Assembly: GCA_965199165.1 (NCBI GenBank)
Contig: OZ240681.1
Location: 5,103,811 to 5,167,810 of the forward strand
Reading direction: 5' to 3'
DNA from: LMUY01 sp965199165
Lineage (GTDB): Bacteria; Pseudomonadota; Alphaproteobacteria; Acetobacterales; Acetobacteraceae
DNA length: 64,000 nt
This document shows, piece by piece, positions 18,371 to 28,200 of this stretch (position 1 is the first letter of the stretch; the number at the start of each line of letters is the position of its first letter). Made by a program: the position numbers and the translations under genes. Under the pieces are notes generated by a model, which searched no databases, was not told the DNA's origin, and saw only the letters and a list, made by a program, of their open reading frames with translations.

Positions 18371-18687
18371 TGATGACGCAAGAAGAAATTACAGCTTGGG
18401 CACTGCAGAACGGATGGCAGATGATCGGCGGCCATCTCAGCCTGACGAAGCCGCGCGCGCATAAGGAGGTGATCGTGCGCCTCGTATTGAAGGCGACGGT
18501 CGCCAACCTGGAGGTCAAGAAGCTGGCGGGCAACAAGTGGGAGAAGATGTCGGGCGCGCCCTATTCCGCCATTGAGCCCGACAGCGAGGACGGTCCGCCG
18601 CGCGGCCTGGGGTTCGAGAGCATTCCGAGCTTCACGATGCTCATGCAATCGAACAAGGATGCGCAGATGTTCTCGAAGCTGAAGTGA
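18370..18687 (+). CDS. Conserved small protein of unknown function
   Basis: 105 residues, beginning MMTQEEITAWALQNGW. It overlaps the tyrS stop by one base (TGATG), so it is translationally coupled. The sequence is soluble, with alternating beta-strands (KEVIVRLVLKATVANLEVKKL) and no recognisable catalytic motif. Coupling to tyrS argues that it is a real gene. Two strong hairpins follow it. Confidence 0.7.
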   Translation: MMTQEEITAWALQNGWQMIGGHLSLTKPRAHKEVIVRLVLKATVANLEVKKLAGNKWEKMSGAPYSAIEPDSEDGPPRGLGFESIPSFTMLMQSNKDAQMFSKLK

Positions 18688-18709
18688 GGCGGCGACCGCG
18701 CGCGTCGTC

Positions 18710-18732
18710 GCCCGCGGACTTGTTCCGCGGGC
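18710..18732. repeat. Inverted repeat 1 before dnaE2
   Basis: Perfect 9-bp arms GCCCGCGGA / TCCGCGGGC with a 5-base loop, 23 bp after the small-protein stop. No T-run. It resembles short GC-rich interspersed palindromes of alphaproteobacterial intergenic regions. Confidence 0.6.
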
Positions 18733-18743
18733 CTACCAGCGGC

Positions 18744-18768
18744 GGCGCCCGGACGGGAGCCGGGCGCC
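18744..18768. repeat. Inverted repeat 2 before dnaE2
   Basis: Perfect 9-bp arms GGCGCCCGG / CCGGGCGCC with a 7-base loop, 11 bp downstream of the first hairpin and just upstream of the dnaE2 start. It may terminate tyrS-operon readthrough or structure the dnaE2 leader. Confidence 0.6.
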
Positions 18769-18779
18769 GGAACGGCTAG

Positions 18780-21700
18780 ATGCGCGTGTCGGGGACGCGC
18801 ATGACGAGTTCTTCCTACGTCGAGCTTCAGCTCACCACCAACTACTCCTTCCTCCGTGGTGCGAGCCATGTCGAGGAACTGGTCGAGACCGCGGCGAACC
18901 TCGGCTACACCGCCATCGGCGTCACCGACCGCAACTCCGTCGCCGGCATGGTGCGCGCCTTCCAGCGCTGCCGCGAAGCCGGGCTTCGCCTCGTCCCCGG
19001 CTGCAGGCTCGACCTGACCGATGCGCCGTCACTCCTCGTCTACCCGACCGACCGCGCCGCATGGTCCCGCCTCTGCCGCCTGCTGACCGTCGGCAAGCGC
19101 CGCGGCCACGAGCAGGGACTGCGCGCGGGTTCCTGCATCCTCCAGTGGGCCGATGTCGCCGGTCATGCCGAGGGACTCGTCGGCGTGCTGCTCGCGGAAA
19201 CCGTGGAGGGCGCGCATCTCCAGGCGCACGCGCAACTCTTTGGCCGACGCGCCTATCTTGCGCTGTCACCGCGGCGGCTACCGGGCGACGCTCTCCGCCT
19301 GCATCGCCTCGCCGAGGCTGCCCGCGCCGCCGGTGTCGCGCTGCTGGCGACCGGCGACGTGCTCTATCATGCAGCCGAACGCCGCATCATGCAGGATGTC
19401 GTCACCTGCATTCGCGAACACACCACCATCGACGCCGCCGGTTTCCACCGCGAACGCTTTGCCGACCGGCACCTGCGCAGCCCCGCCGAGATGGCGCGCC
19501 TCCTCGCAGACTATCCGGAGGCGCTGGCCAATACCAAGGCCATCCTGGCCGCCTGCCGCTTCGACCTCGGCGCCATCCAGTACCAATACCCGAACGAGAC
19601 CGACCGACCGGGAGAGACGGCGCAACAGACGCTGGAACGGCTGGTCTGGGAGGAGGGCGTGCCCTTCCGCTATGCCGGTGGTCTCACAAGCGAGATCGAG
19701 ACCCAGCTCCGCCACGAACTGACCCTGATCGGCAACCTCGGCTACGCGCCTTACTTCCTCACCGTCCATTCCATCGTCCGCTTCGCCCGCTCCCGCGACA
19801 TCCTCTGCCAGGGACGCGGTTCCGCCGCCAACTCCGCCGTCTGCTACGTGCTCGGCATCACCGAGGTCGATCCTGTCCAGTCGGGCCTGCTCTTCGAGCG
19901 GTTCGTCTCCGCCGAGCGCCATGAACCGCCCGACATCGATGTCGACTTCGAACACGAGCAGCGCGAGATCGTCATCCAATGGGTCTATGACCATTACGGC
20001 CGCGACCGCGCCGCCCTCTGCGCCACCGTCATGCGCTACCGCAGCCGGGGCGCGGTGCGCGATGTCGGTAAGGTGCTCGGCCTCACCGAAGACGTGACCA
20101 GTGCGCTTGCGGGCCAAGTCTGGGGCTGGTCGAGCGAGGGCGTCGAGGAGCAGCACGCGCGTGCTCTCAACCTCAATCTCGAAGACCGGCGCTTGCGGAT
20201 GACGCTGGAACTCGCCCGCGACCTGATCGGCTTTCCGCGCCAGATGGGCACGCATCCCGGCGGTTTCGTCCTCACCCAGGACCGGCTCGACGATCTCGTG
20301 CCGATCGCGCCCGCGGCCATGCAGGATCGCCAGGTCATCGAATGGGACAAGGACGACATCGACGTTCTGCGCTTCATGAAGGTGGATGTGCTGGGGCTCG
20401 GCATGCTCGGCTGCATGCGCCGCGCCTTCGACCTCATCGAGGAGCATGACGGCGAGACGCTCACCCTGTCGACAATCCCGAAGGAGGACCCTGAGACCTT
20501 CGCGATGATCTCGAAAGCCGACACGCTCGGGACCTTCCAGATCGAGAGCCGCGCGCAGATGGCGATGCTGCCGCGCCTCAAGCCGCGCGAATTCTACGAC
20601 CTCGTCGTGCAGGTTGCGATCGTGCGGCCGGGGCCGATCCAGGGCGACATGGTCCACCCCTATCTCCGCCGCCGCGAAGGGCGCGAGCCGGTCACCTACC
20701 CGACGCCGGCGCTGAAGAAAGTGCTGGGCAAAACGCTCGGCGTGCCGCTGTTCCAGGAACAGGCGATGCAGGTCGCCATCCAGTGCGCGGGCTTTACGCC
20801 GGGCGAGGCCGACCAGCTCCGACGGTCCATGGCGACGTTCAAACTCACTGGCGGCGTCAGCAAGTTCCGCGACAAGCTCATCGCCGGCATGGTCGCGCGC
20901 AACTACCCGCAGGAGTTCGCGGAAAACACCTTCCGCCAGATCGAGGGCTTCGGCTCCTACGGTTTTCCCGAAAGCCATGCGGCGAGCTTCGCGCTGATCG
21001 CCTATGCGAGCGCCTGGATGAAGCGTCACCATGCCGATGTGTTCTGCTGCGCACTGCTCAACAGCCAGCCGATGGGCTTCTACGCTCCCGCCCAGGTGGT
21101 GTCCGATGCGCGCGCGCATGGCGTGCCAATCCACCCCGTCTCGGTCAACCACTCCCGCTGGGACTGCACGCTTGAGGAGACCACTGGCCCCTACCGCGCC
21201 GTCCGGCTGGGGCTGCGCATGGCGAAGGGGCTCGCCAACGCCGATGGCGCCGCCATCGTGCTGGCTCGCGGGGCGGAGCCCTTCACCTCGGTGGAGGAGT
21301 TGGCGCGCCGCGCCGGCGTGGCCGCGGCACCCCTGGAACGGCTCGCCGAAGCCGACGCCTTCGCGAGTATGGGGCTGGACCGGCGGGCGGCACTCTGGGC
21401 CATCCGGGGCCTTGCCGACACGGCCCTGCCGCTCTGGGCGGCGGCGGATGCCGGCCTCATGCCGCGCGCTCGAAACCCGCGAACCCACAGTCGCCCTGAC
21501 ACCGATGACGGCCGGGCGCGCGGTGGTGGAGGATTACCGCAGCTTCGGCCTGTCGTTGCGCGCCCATCCGGTCTCGTTCCTGCGGGACACGCTCGCGGCG
21601 CGGGGCATGATCGCCTGCGGCGATCTGGCGACCATGCGGGACGGTCGGCGGGCGACGGTGCCCGGCCTGGTTCTGGTTCGGCAGAAGCCGGGATCGGCCA

Positions 21701-22026
21701 AGGGCATCATGTTCATCACCCTCGAGGACGAAACCGGCATCGCGAACATCGTTGTCTGGCCCTCGATCTTCGAGACGCATCGCGCCCTCATCCTGTCCGC
21801 ACGCATGATCGCGGTGCGTGGGCGCGTGCAGCGGGAGGGCGAGGTCATCCACGTCGTGTCCGACAGGCTGGAAGACCTGTCACCGCTTCTGGCAGGCCTC
21901 GGCCGGGCGGAGGAAGACTTCCCGCTCCGCACCGGCCGAGGCGACGAGGCAAAGCACGGAGGCGCCCCCGATCCGCGCGAGCATGGCGGCGGCAGCATCC
22001 GCGTGCCGACGCGGGACTTTCGCTGA
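18780..22026 (+). pseudogene. dnaE2: Error-prone DNA polymerase DnaE2, frameshifted near 21463-21472
   Basis: The first frame gives about 895 residues of DnaE2: PHP domain from YVELQLTTNYSFLRGASH, then the Pol III alpha catalytic region with GRGSAANSAVCYVLGITEVDP, catalytic Asp pair in PPDIDVDFEHE, FPRQMGTHPGGFVL and GFGSYGFPESHAASFAL. Around 21463-21472 (GCCGCGCGCT) homology jumps to the next frame, where PMTAGRAVVEDYRSFGLSLRAHP and the OB domain GIMFITLEDETGIANIVVW continue to the TGA at 22026. Removing one base restores a full protein. Start may be ATG 18801 (GGGGA six bases upstream). DnaE2 performs SOS translesion synthesis with ImuA/ImuB, which are not adjacent here. No clear LexA box is seen. 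Confidence 0.9.
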
Positions 22027-22050
22027 CCGCGCCGGCACCACTCAGGGCAG

Positions 22051-22701
22051 TCAGTCAGCTGTCTTGAAGGAGCCGGAGGCGAGCCAGCCCCAACGGCCCA
22101 GCAGCGGGGTCAGGCGACGATCGAGCCCGAACTGCAGGCCCGACTGCGCCAGGAACAGCGAGACGAAGACGAAGGCATAGATGATGGCGGTTCCGATATC
22201 GGTAGAGCCCGCCTTGTAGGGTCCACCGAACCCTTCAGCGGTGGACCAGATGACGAGCGTCAGCAGCACGCCGCCGAGGGCCGCCAGGTTGCTGAAGACG
22301 CCGAAGATCAGCGCGACGGCAAGGGCGGTTTCGCTGAGTGCGACGATGATGCCGAAGACATGCGGATTGACGTTGATGATGTTGATCCAGAACCCGATCC
22401 ATGCCTTCACGAGGGACGGTTGTCCATCAAGCGCGCCGGTCAGATAGCTCGCGAAGCCGGACTGGAAGGCGGGCTGCCACTTGAACTGGGCGTCGATTGC
22501 CCACGCAATCCCGAACAGAATGCGCAGCACGCCGAAGGCTTGGTCGCGCCACGGTTCCACGAGGTGCTCCCCTGGCGAAAACACAGCGAAGGGTAGTCGT
22601 GCAGACGGCGATGCAATCCCATCTGCCGTGACTTTTGGAGAGATTTGCATGTGGTTCTTCTCGTGGATCGGTGTGAAGCGAAATGCGTGCGTCAGTCCCA
22701 T
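22051..22701 (-). CDS. DoxX-family membrane protein
   Basis: About 216 residues with four hydrophobic segments: AFGVLRILFGIAWAIDAQFKW, NVNPHVFGIIVALSETALAVALIFG, LAALGGVLLTLVIW and TAIIYAFVFVSLFLAQSG. The layout (RxxxGxxW in helix 1, long re-entrant loop, GG in helix 3) fits DoxX/DoxD-like proteins linked to redox homeostasis. The start is uncertain (22701 or ATG 22650). Convergent with dnaE2, 24 bp apart, and divergent from the GST gene. Confidence 0.75.
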   Translation of the reverse strand: MGLTHAFRFTPIHEKNHMQISPKVTADGIASPSARLPFAVFSPGEHLVEPWRDQAFGVLRILFGIAWAIDAQFKWQPAFQSGFASYLTGALDGQPSLVKAWIGFWINIINVNPHVFGIIVALSETALAVALIFGVFSNLAALGGVLLTLVIWSTAEGFGGPYKAGSTDIGTAIIYAFVFVSLFLAQSGLQFGLDRRLTPLLGRWGWLASGSFKTAD

Positions 22702-22943
22702 GATCTCCCGTGAGGAGAAGGAATGGCGGCCGGACGGGAGCAGACGGCCTCAGCTGTCTCTGCAATAGGAGCCTGGTGCTCGGCTCGACATGATCTGGAT
22801 CAAGGCCGGTGCGGATTTTCCTGATGAGACGGACGGAGCCCCTGCCTTTGCGGCTGCCGGTTGCCGCGCCTTGCCCTATGTTGCATCGACCGGCATGACC
22901 GGAGCGGACCGCAGGACCATCAAGACCAGAACGGAGCCCGACG

Positions 22944-23678
22944 ATGTACGATCTGCATTACTGGCCGACGCCGAACGGCAAGAAGGTGACCATCCTGCTG
23001 GAGGAACTCGGTGCCGCGTATCGGGTGGTTCCCGTCAACATCGGCCGGGGGGATCAGTTCACGCCGGAGTTTCTCGCCCTCAACCCGAACCACCGCATGC
23101 CGGTGCTGGTCGATCACGCACCCCGCGACGGCGGCGCGCCTCTGACCGTCTTCGAGTCCGGCGCCATCATGCTGTATCTGGCCGAGAAGGAGAGCGCGTT
23201 CCTGCCCCAGGATGTTCGTGGAAAGGCCGAAGTCACCGAATGGGTGATCTGGCAGATGGCGAACCAAGGCCCGAAGTCCGGCGAATGCGGACATTTTCGC
23301 CGCCTCGGCGACACGAAGGGCGACCAGTCCTATGCCGTGCGGCGCTTTACGGACGAGGCGAACCGGCTCTACGGCGTGCTCAACAACCGCCTGTTCGATC
23401 GCCGCTACATCGCCGGTGAGAGCTACACGATCGCCGACATGATCTGCTACCCCTGGACGGTGAACTGGCAAGGCCAGGGCCAGGACATCGAGGACTTCCC
23501 CTATTTCAAGCGCTGGTTCACCGAAATGGGCGCGCGCCCTGCCGTGCAGCGCGGCATGGCCGTCGGCGCAGAGCTGTCCGAGGACCCATCGACGCTGCCG
23601 GAAGAGGAGCGCGAGCGCCGGGCGAAAATCCTCTACAATCAGCGTGCCCGCCCGGCCCCTGCGGGCGGGCTGCTCTAG
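22944..23678 (+). CDS. Glutathione S-transferase family protein, YfcG/YghU (Nu-class) type
   Basis: 244 residues. N-terminal thioredoxin-like domain: YDLHYWPTPNGKKVTILLEELG carries the TPNG turn in which Thr/Asn replace the usual Tyr/Ser in Nu-class enzymes. Then NPNHRMPVLVDH (cis-Pro) and FESGAIMLYLAEK (glutathione gamma-glutamyl site). The helical domain has YTIADMICYPW. Nu-class members act as glutathione-dependent disulfide reductases or peroxidases. Its stop codon overlaps the convergent ligase stop in the tetranucleotide CTAG at 23675-23678. Confidence 0.92.
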   Translation: MYDLHYWPTPNGKKVTILLEELGAAYRVVPVNIGRGDQFTPEFLALNPNHRMPVLVDHAPRDGGAPLTVFESGAIMLYLAEKESAFLPQDVRGKAEVTEWVIWQMANQGPKSGECGHFRRLGDTKGDQSYAVRRFTDEANRLYGVLNNRLFDRRYIAGESYTIADMICYPWTVNWQGQGQDIEDFPYFKRWFTEMGARPAVQRGMAVGAELSEDPSTLPEEERERRAKILYNQRARPAPAGGLL

Positions 23679-24814
23679 CCTATCTCGAAACTCACCGGTC
23701 TTTCGGGGGCGGTGAGATGCCGCGCCGCCCATGCGGCGCAGGCTGCGATGGCTGTAGCCGGGTCGACCCCGGGCACAGGCACGATGACGGCACGCAAGCG
23801 CGGCTCGGGCAAGGTGCTGTCGAGCGTGACCCGGCACGCCGACACCATCGCTTGGTTGAGCAGCCGCGACGCGACGCGGTCAGGGAAGACATTGACGCCG
23901 GCCACCTGAACCGCACCGTCGATCCGCTCCACGGGCCGGATCAACCGTTCACTTTCCCAGACCGCGCGATCGGGCAAAGCGATTTCGGCCTCTGTGGAGA
24001 TGTCCTCGATCGACCCTTCGCCGCTGCCCCGCCGCCAGCGCGGAAGGAGCGCGAACGGCAAGTCCGGATCGCTGCGAAATGCTATTCCCCCCGTTTCCGA
24101 GCTTCCATAGATGTCGACCACCTGCGCCGCGCCATACGATCGTACTGCCCTGTGCGTGTCAGCGGGAAGGCTGGAGGTGGCGCTGACCACGCGCAGACCG
24201 CGCGGCAGATCGGCGGCCTGGCGCAACAGGCCAGCGAGGCCGGTCGGGAAACCCACGAGCAGATCCGTCGGAAGCAAAGTCGCGCGCACTGCGCCCGGAC
24301 TCATCATGCGAACGTCAAGCACGGGGCAACCGGTCACCTCCGGCAGCAGCACCGCGAATAAGAACCCGTAGATGTGGTGCGCCGCGACGGTCTGAACGAC
24401 GCGCGCGCATCCCGGGAAGACGCCGCTCCAGAACTGCGCTTCTTCATGCAACGCCACCATCGCCTGTCTGCACAGCTTCGGCCGGCCCGTCGTTCCTGAG
24501 GTCGCGAATGTAAAGCCGTCGATGGCGCCGCCTGCGAGGGCCTCGGCCACGATCCGGGACCAGCCGCCGAGAGTGGGCTCGCTCAACAGCCGGTTTTCGT
24601 CGCCCGCTTCATGCAGGCGAAAGAAGCGGCCGACCACCTCGGAGCTCGCCAGCAGTTCCAGGCTGTCGAGGGCCACGCCATCCGGCCCCAGCGACGTGGC
24701 GGCATCCCAGGCAGCCGAGTCCCAGGCGCGGCCGGTGCCGATCGTGGCACGCTCCGCGGCGACCAGAGATGCGACGACGCGCAAGATCGCGCGCTCAGAC
24801 AAAACGGCACGCAT
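23675..24814 (-). CDS. pcl: 4-coumarate-CoA ligase of the photoactive-yellow-protein activation family
   Basis: 379 residues, shorter than general acyl-CoA ligases and matching the compact PYP-associated family. ANL motifs: phosphate loop TFATSGTTGRPKL near residue 105 and YGSSETGGIAFR near 235. The C-terminal part includes VERIDGAVQVAGVNVFPDRVASRL. It activates p-coumarate as the CoA thioester so that PYP can take up the chromophore. The gene begins 18 bp after the PYP stop on the same strand, which strongly supports this role over generic fatty-acid activation. Confidence 0.88.
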   Translation of the reverse strand: MRAVLSERAILRVVASLVAAERATIGTGRAWDSAAWDAATSLGPDGVALDSLELLASSEVVGRFFRLHEAGDENRLLSEPTLGGWSRIVAEALAGGAIDGFTFATSGTTGRPKLCRQAMVALHEEAQFWSGVFPGCARVVQTVAAHHIYGFLFAVLLPEVTGCPVLDVRMMSPGAVRATLLPTDLLVGFPTGLAGLLRQAADLPRGLRVVSATSSLPADTHRAVRSYGAAQVVDIYGSSETGGIAFRSDPDLPFALLPRWRRGSGEGSIEDISTEAEIALPDRAVWESERLIRPVERIDGAVQVAGVNVFPDRVASRLLNQAMVSACRVTLDSTLPEPRLRAVIVPVPGVDPATAIAACAAWAARHLTAPERPVSFEIG

Positions 24815-24832
24815 GGCGGGGCTAGTCTCCCG

Positions 24833-25222
24833 TCACTCGACGATCTTCGTGAAGATCCAGCACCCGCCGCCGGTCGCTGCCAAGACGCGAACATGCAAAT
24901 CGACATCGCGCGTGCCGCTCGGCAGATCCGCCATATGGTCGAACGAGAGGTCCAGCGTACCGCGAGCCAAAGCCTCATCGATCCGGCCTCGGCATCTGGC
25001 CGTGTTCAGGCAAGGTGCAATCTCAAGAAAAAACGGGCGACCCTGCGTTTCCTTTCTGTAGCCGGACAATTGCCGCTCGACCTCGCTGTAGAAAGCGACT
25101 TCGTAGTTCGGATCGAGCTTGAGCACGCCGAACGGCAGTGCATTGATCTGGTCGGCCGTCAGCGTTTCAATGGCGGCTGCCAAATCCGGCGAATCGACGT
25201 CCAGGCCAGGCGGGGCGTTCAT
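24833..25222 (-). CDS. pyp: Photoactive yellow protein (blue-light PAS photoreceptor)
   Basis: 129 residues, close to the 125 of the Halorhodospira halophila protein. LPFGVLKLD aligns with LAFGAIQLD; Tyr45 and Glu49 correspond to chromophore-binding Tyr42 and Glu46; Cys71 in FFLEIAPC corresponds to Cys69, which carries p-coumaric acid as a thioester. Thr50 is replaced by Ser53, Arg52 by Tyr55, and Met100 by Val (HVRV versus HMKK). CWIFTKIVE matches the C-terminal YWVFVKRV. Start ATG 25222 has GGGAG eight bases upstream; an ATG at 25270 would overlap the kinase. It lies between the kinase and the coumarate ligase and is probably co-transcribed with both. Confidence 0.9.
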   Translation of the reverse strand: MNAPPGLDVDSPDLAAAIETLTADQINALPFGVLKLDPNYEVAFYSEVERQLSGYRKETQGRPFFLEIAPCLNTARCRGRIDEALARGTLDLSFDHMADLPSGTRDVDLHVRVLAATGGGCWIFTKIVE

Positions 25223-25247
25223 GACTGAAACTCCCGTGCCGAGGTCG

Positions 25248-28200
25248 TCATGCCAGTTCTCCTGTTGCATCGGTAAATACGGCGATGCCGATGAGGTGGG
25301 TTACGGTCTCGCCATCCTCCGATACCGGCAGGACGAGGCGCTCGAAAATCAAAGGCGAGCCGTCACCGAAGTCAAAGCGGGCACCCTGATAGACCCCAGA
25401 GCGGTCCCGCATGCAACGACGATATGTGGCATGCAACTCTCCCACGATATCGTCGGTGTCGAGACTGTTGTCGATGACCACCCCATCCAGTTGGCGACCG
25501 AGCCGCCCGGTCAGCGCAAATCCGACCGAGACAAACCGGAACGTGGGCGGCGAATGGCTTTCCACACTGACAAGAAAACTATTCGGGCCGAGGCCGAAAC
25601 GCGCGGGATCAATCTGCGAAAGGCTTGGCAGAGCCTCCCCGGGAAGACCCTGTGTCTGCCAGTTCAGGTAGAAGCGGCGCAGCGCCGGGGTCTTCAGCCG
25701 TTGCATCAACCGGCTGCGCGCATCGTTCGCGGGACTCGATCGTCCTAACAGCTGCGCTATGGAAGCAGCCATCGCCCCCATGGAAAACGGCTTGACGAGC
25801 ACCGTCTCGCCGGCAAGGTCGCCGCCCGTGTCACCCTTGGTCATGAACAGAACAGGCAGTTCCGGCCAGTCCGTGCGCAGGGACAGTGCCAGCGTGGGGC
25901 CGCTTGCGAAGGGCAGCAGCACGTCGGTCACCAGAAGATCGAGCCGCCTCAATGTGCGGACGAGGGCGAGTGCCGCCTCCGCACTCCTTGCCTCGAGCAC
26001 GACGTAGCCAAGGTCGCGCAGATACACGGCGAGCACCTGGCGCAGCGAATCGTCATGATCGACGATCAACACCCTGGCGTTGCCATGCAGACAGGGTTCG
26101 GCCGCCAGCGCCGCATCCGCTCCGTTGCCGGCGACGCCGAGCGGCGCGCGCGGCAGAATGATCTCGATGCTCGTGCCGACGCTGAGCTCACTCTCGATGC
26201 GGACACAGCCATCCTGGCGGCCTGCGAACCCGCTGACCATGGCGAGCCCGAGGCCGGTCCCCTGGCCCTCGGGCTTTGTCGTGAAAAAAGCCTCCGTCGC
26301 ACGCGCCACGATCTCCGGCGGCATGCCGACGCCCGTATCGGAGACCGCGATCGAGACATAGTCACCGGCGGGAAGCTGGGGAGGCAGTTCCGTGGACTGA
26401 AGATTTCGCGCAAATGATCGTGATCCTGCCGTCCGCCTCCATGGCATCTCGCGCATTCACGGCGAGGTTGAGCAATGCCACTTCCAGTTCATAGGGATCG
26501 GCAAGGACATGGCTGATATCATCGGCAACTTCGAACTCGCATCGCATCTTGACGCCGACTGCGTGACGCAGCAGATCGGCGGCCTCGGGAAGCATCCTGG
26601 CAAGGTCGATGACCTTGGGCGCCGACTTCTCCCGACGGACGAAGGACATCAACTGACTGACGAGCCTCGTCGCGCGATCGACCGCCTTCTCGCCCTGGTC
26701 GATGATAGCAAGTCCGACCGAATCATCGGTGCGCGCACGCAGCAACGTATAGCTGCCGCTGATCGCCATCAGAACGTTGTTGAAATCATGCGCAACGCCA
26801 CTGGTGAGCTGGCCCAGCGCCTCGAGTTTCTGAACCTGCAGGAGGTTGGTCTGGATTTCCTCGCGCCGACGCATTTCGGCCGCAAGTTCATGGGCTGCGT
26901 CCTCAAGCGCGCGGGTGCGCGCCTGGACGAGACGTTCAAGCTCATCACGCGATTGCTTGAGCACCTGCCGCGCCTCGACGAGCTCGGTGATGTCCGTGCT
27001 CGTTCCGAACCATGTTTCTATCTTGCCCGCGGCATTGCGCACCGGCAGCGCGCGCGCCAGCACCCAGCGGTAGACGCCGTCATAGCGGCGCAGGCGATGC
27101 TCCCTCTCGAACGGCTGGCCGGTGATGAGCGATTGGAGTCTCATCTCTTGGGAAAGCTCGCGATCTTCGGGATGCACGAGTTCATGCCAGGGAATTAACT
27201 TGAAGCCGAAGGAGACTCCGAGGAAGTCGAGGAAGCGCGCATTGGAATAGAGGGTGTTGCCCTCGGCGTCGGACGCCCAGATCATCTGCGGCATCGTGTC
27301 CGCGAGCGTTCTGAACCTCGCCTCGCTTTCCGCGAGTTTCTCGAGCGACCGCTTCCTTTCGGTGATGTCGCGGCCTTCCGGCAGCAGGAAGACGATGGCC
27401 TGCGACGAGTCCCTGATCGGGCGGATGCTGAAGTCCAAGATCGCCGGACGATTTTCGGCGGCACTCACCTCGACTTCATAGTGAACCGGCGTGCCCGCGG
27501 CTGCCTCGGCGATGGCACCCTTCAGCCGCTCGGGCGCGTGCGGATCGGGGGATCGCGTCCACCAAGGTGTTTCCCAGAGCGGCCGCCCGATGATTGCCTC
27601 CCGCGGGACACCGGCAAACCTGATCGCAGCCTGGTTGGCTTCCAGGACGATGCCATCGGGGGAGAGCACACCCATCAACTGGAACGTCGTATCGAACACG
27701 GCGCGGAACCTTGCCTCGCTGTCTGCGAGCGCGGTTTCCGCCCGCGTGCGTTCGACCGCCGCCCAGGTCCGCTCGGCAACCTCGTCGGCCAGGCGTTCGT
27801 CGGCCGTCGTCCATTCACGCGGGACACGCTGATGCACGAACAAGACAGCCTGCAACCGGCCATCCTTCACAAGCGGAACCGCGATGGAGGCCCGATGATG
27901 GTCGGCGGCGAAGGTCGCCGCCACCTCCGCGGAGACCTGCGCAAGCGGTTCCGTATCCGTATTCGCGTAGCTGACGGTCGTGCCGCGGCGGAGCAGGGCC
28001 ACGATCGGCGCACCATAGTCCTTCAACCGGCGGCGGCCCGTCCGGCTCGGCATGTCGCCCGCGACCCAGTCCTCGCGGAAGAGCACGTATTCCCCATCCG
28101 AGGAAATCTCCGCATAGCCGACCCTGTCCGCTTCGAGATGAGTTCCGAGAAGGAAGGCGGCTTCCCGCATGATCCTGTGCGCATCCTTGAGCGGGCTGAT

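Noticed and set aside
18688..18800. Possible LexA box (GTTC-N7-GTTC) before dnaE2
   Set aside because: Only one half (GTTC at 18722-18725) is found; the second half reads CTAC, and the sequence is part of a hairpin.
19278..21488. 736-codon minus-strand open frame opposite dnaE2
   Set aside because: Shadow frame of a well-conserved polymerase gene, rich in Arg/His/Glu, without family features.
23642..23672. GCCCGCC/GGCGGGC hairpin at the end of the GST gene as terminator
   Set aside because: It lies within the coding sequence and lacks a T-run.
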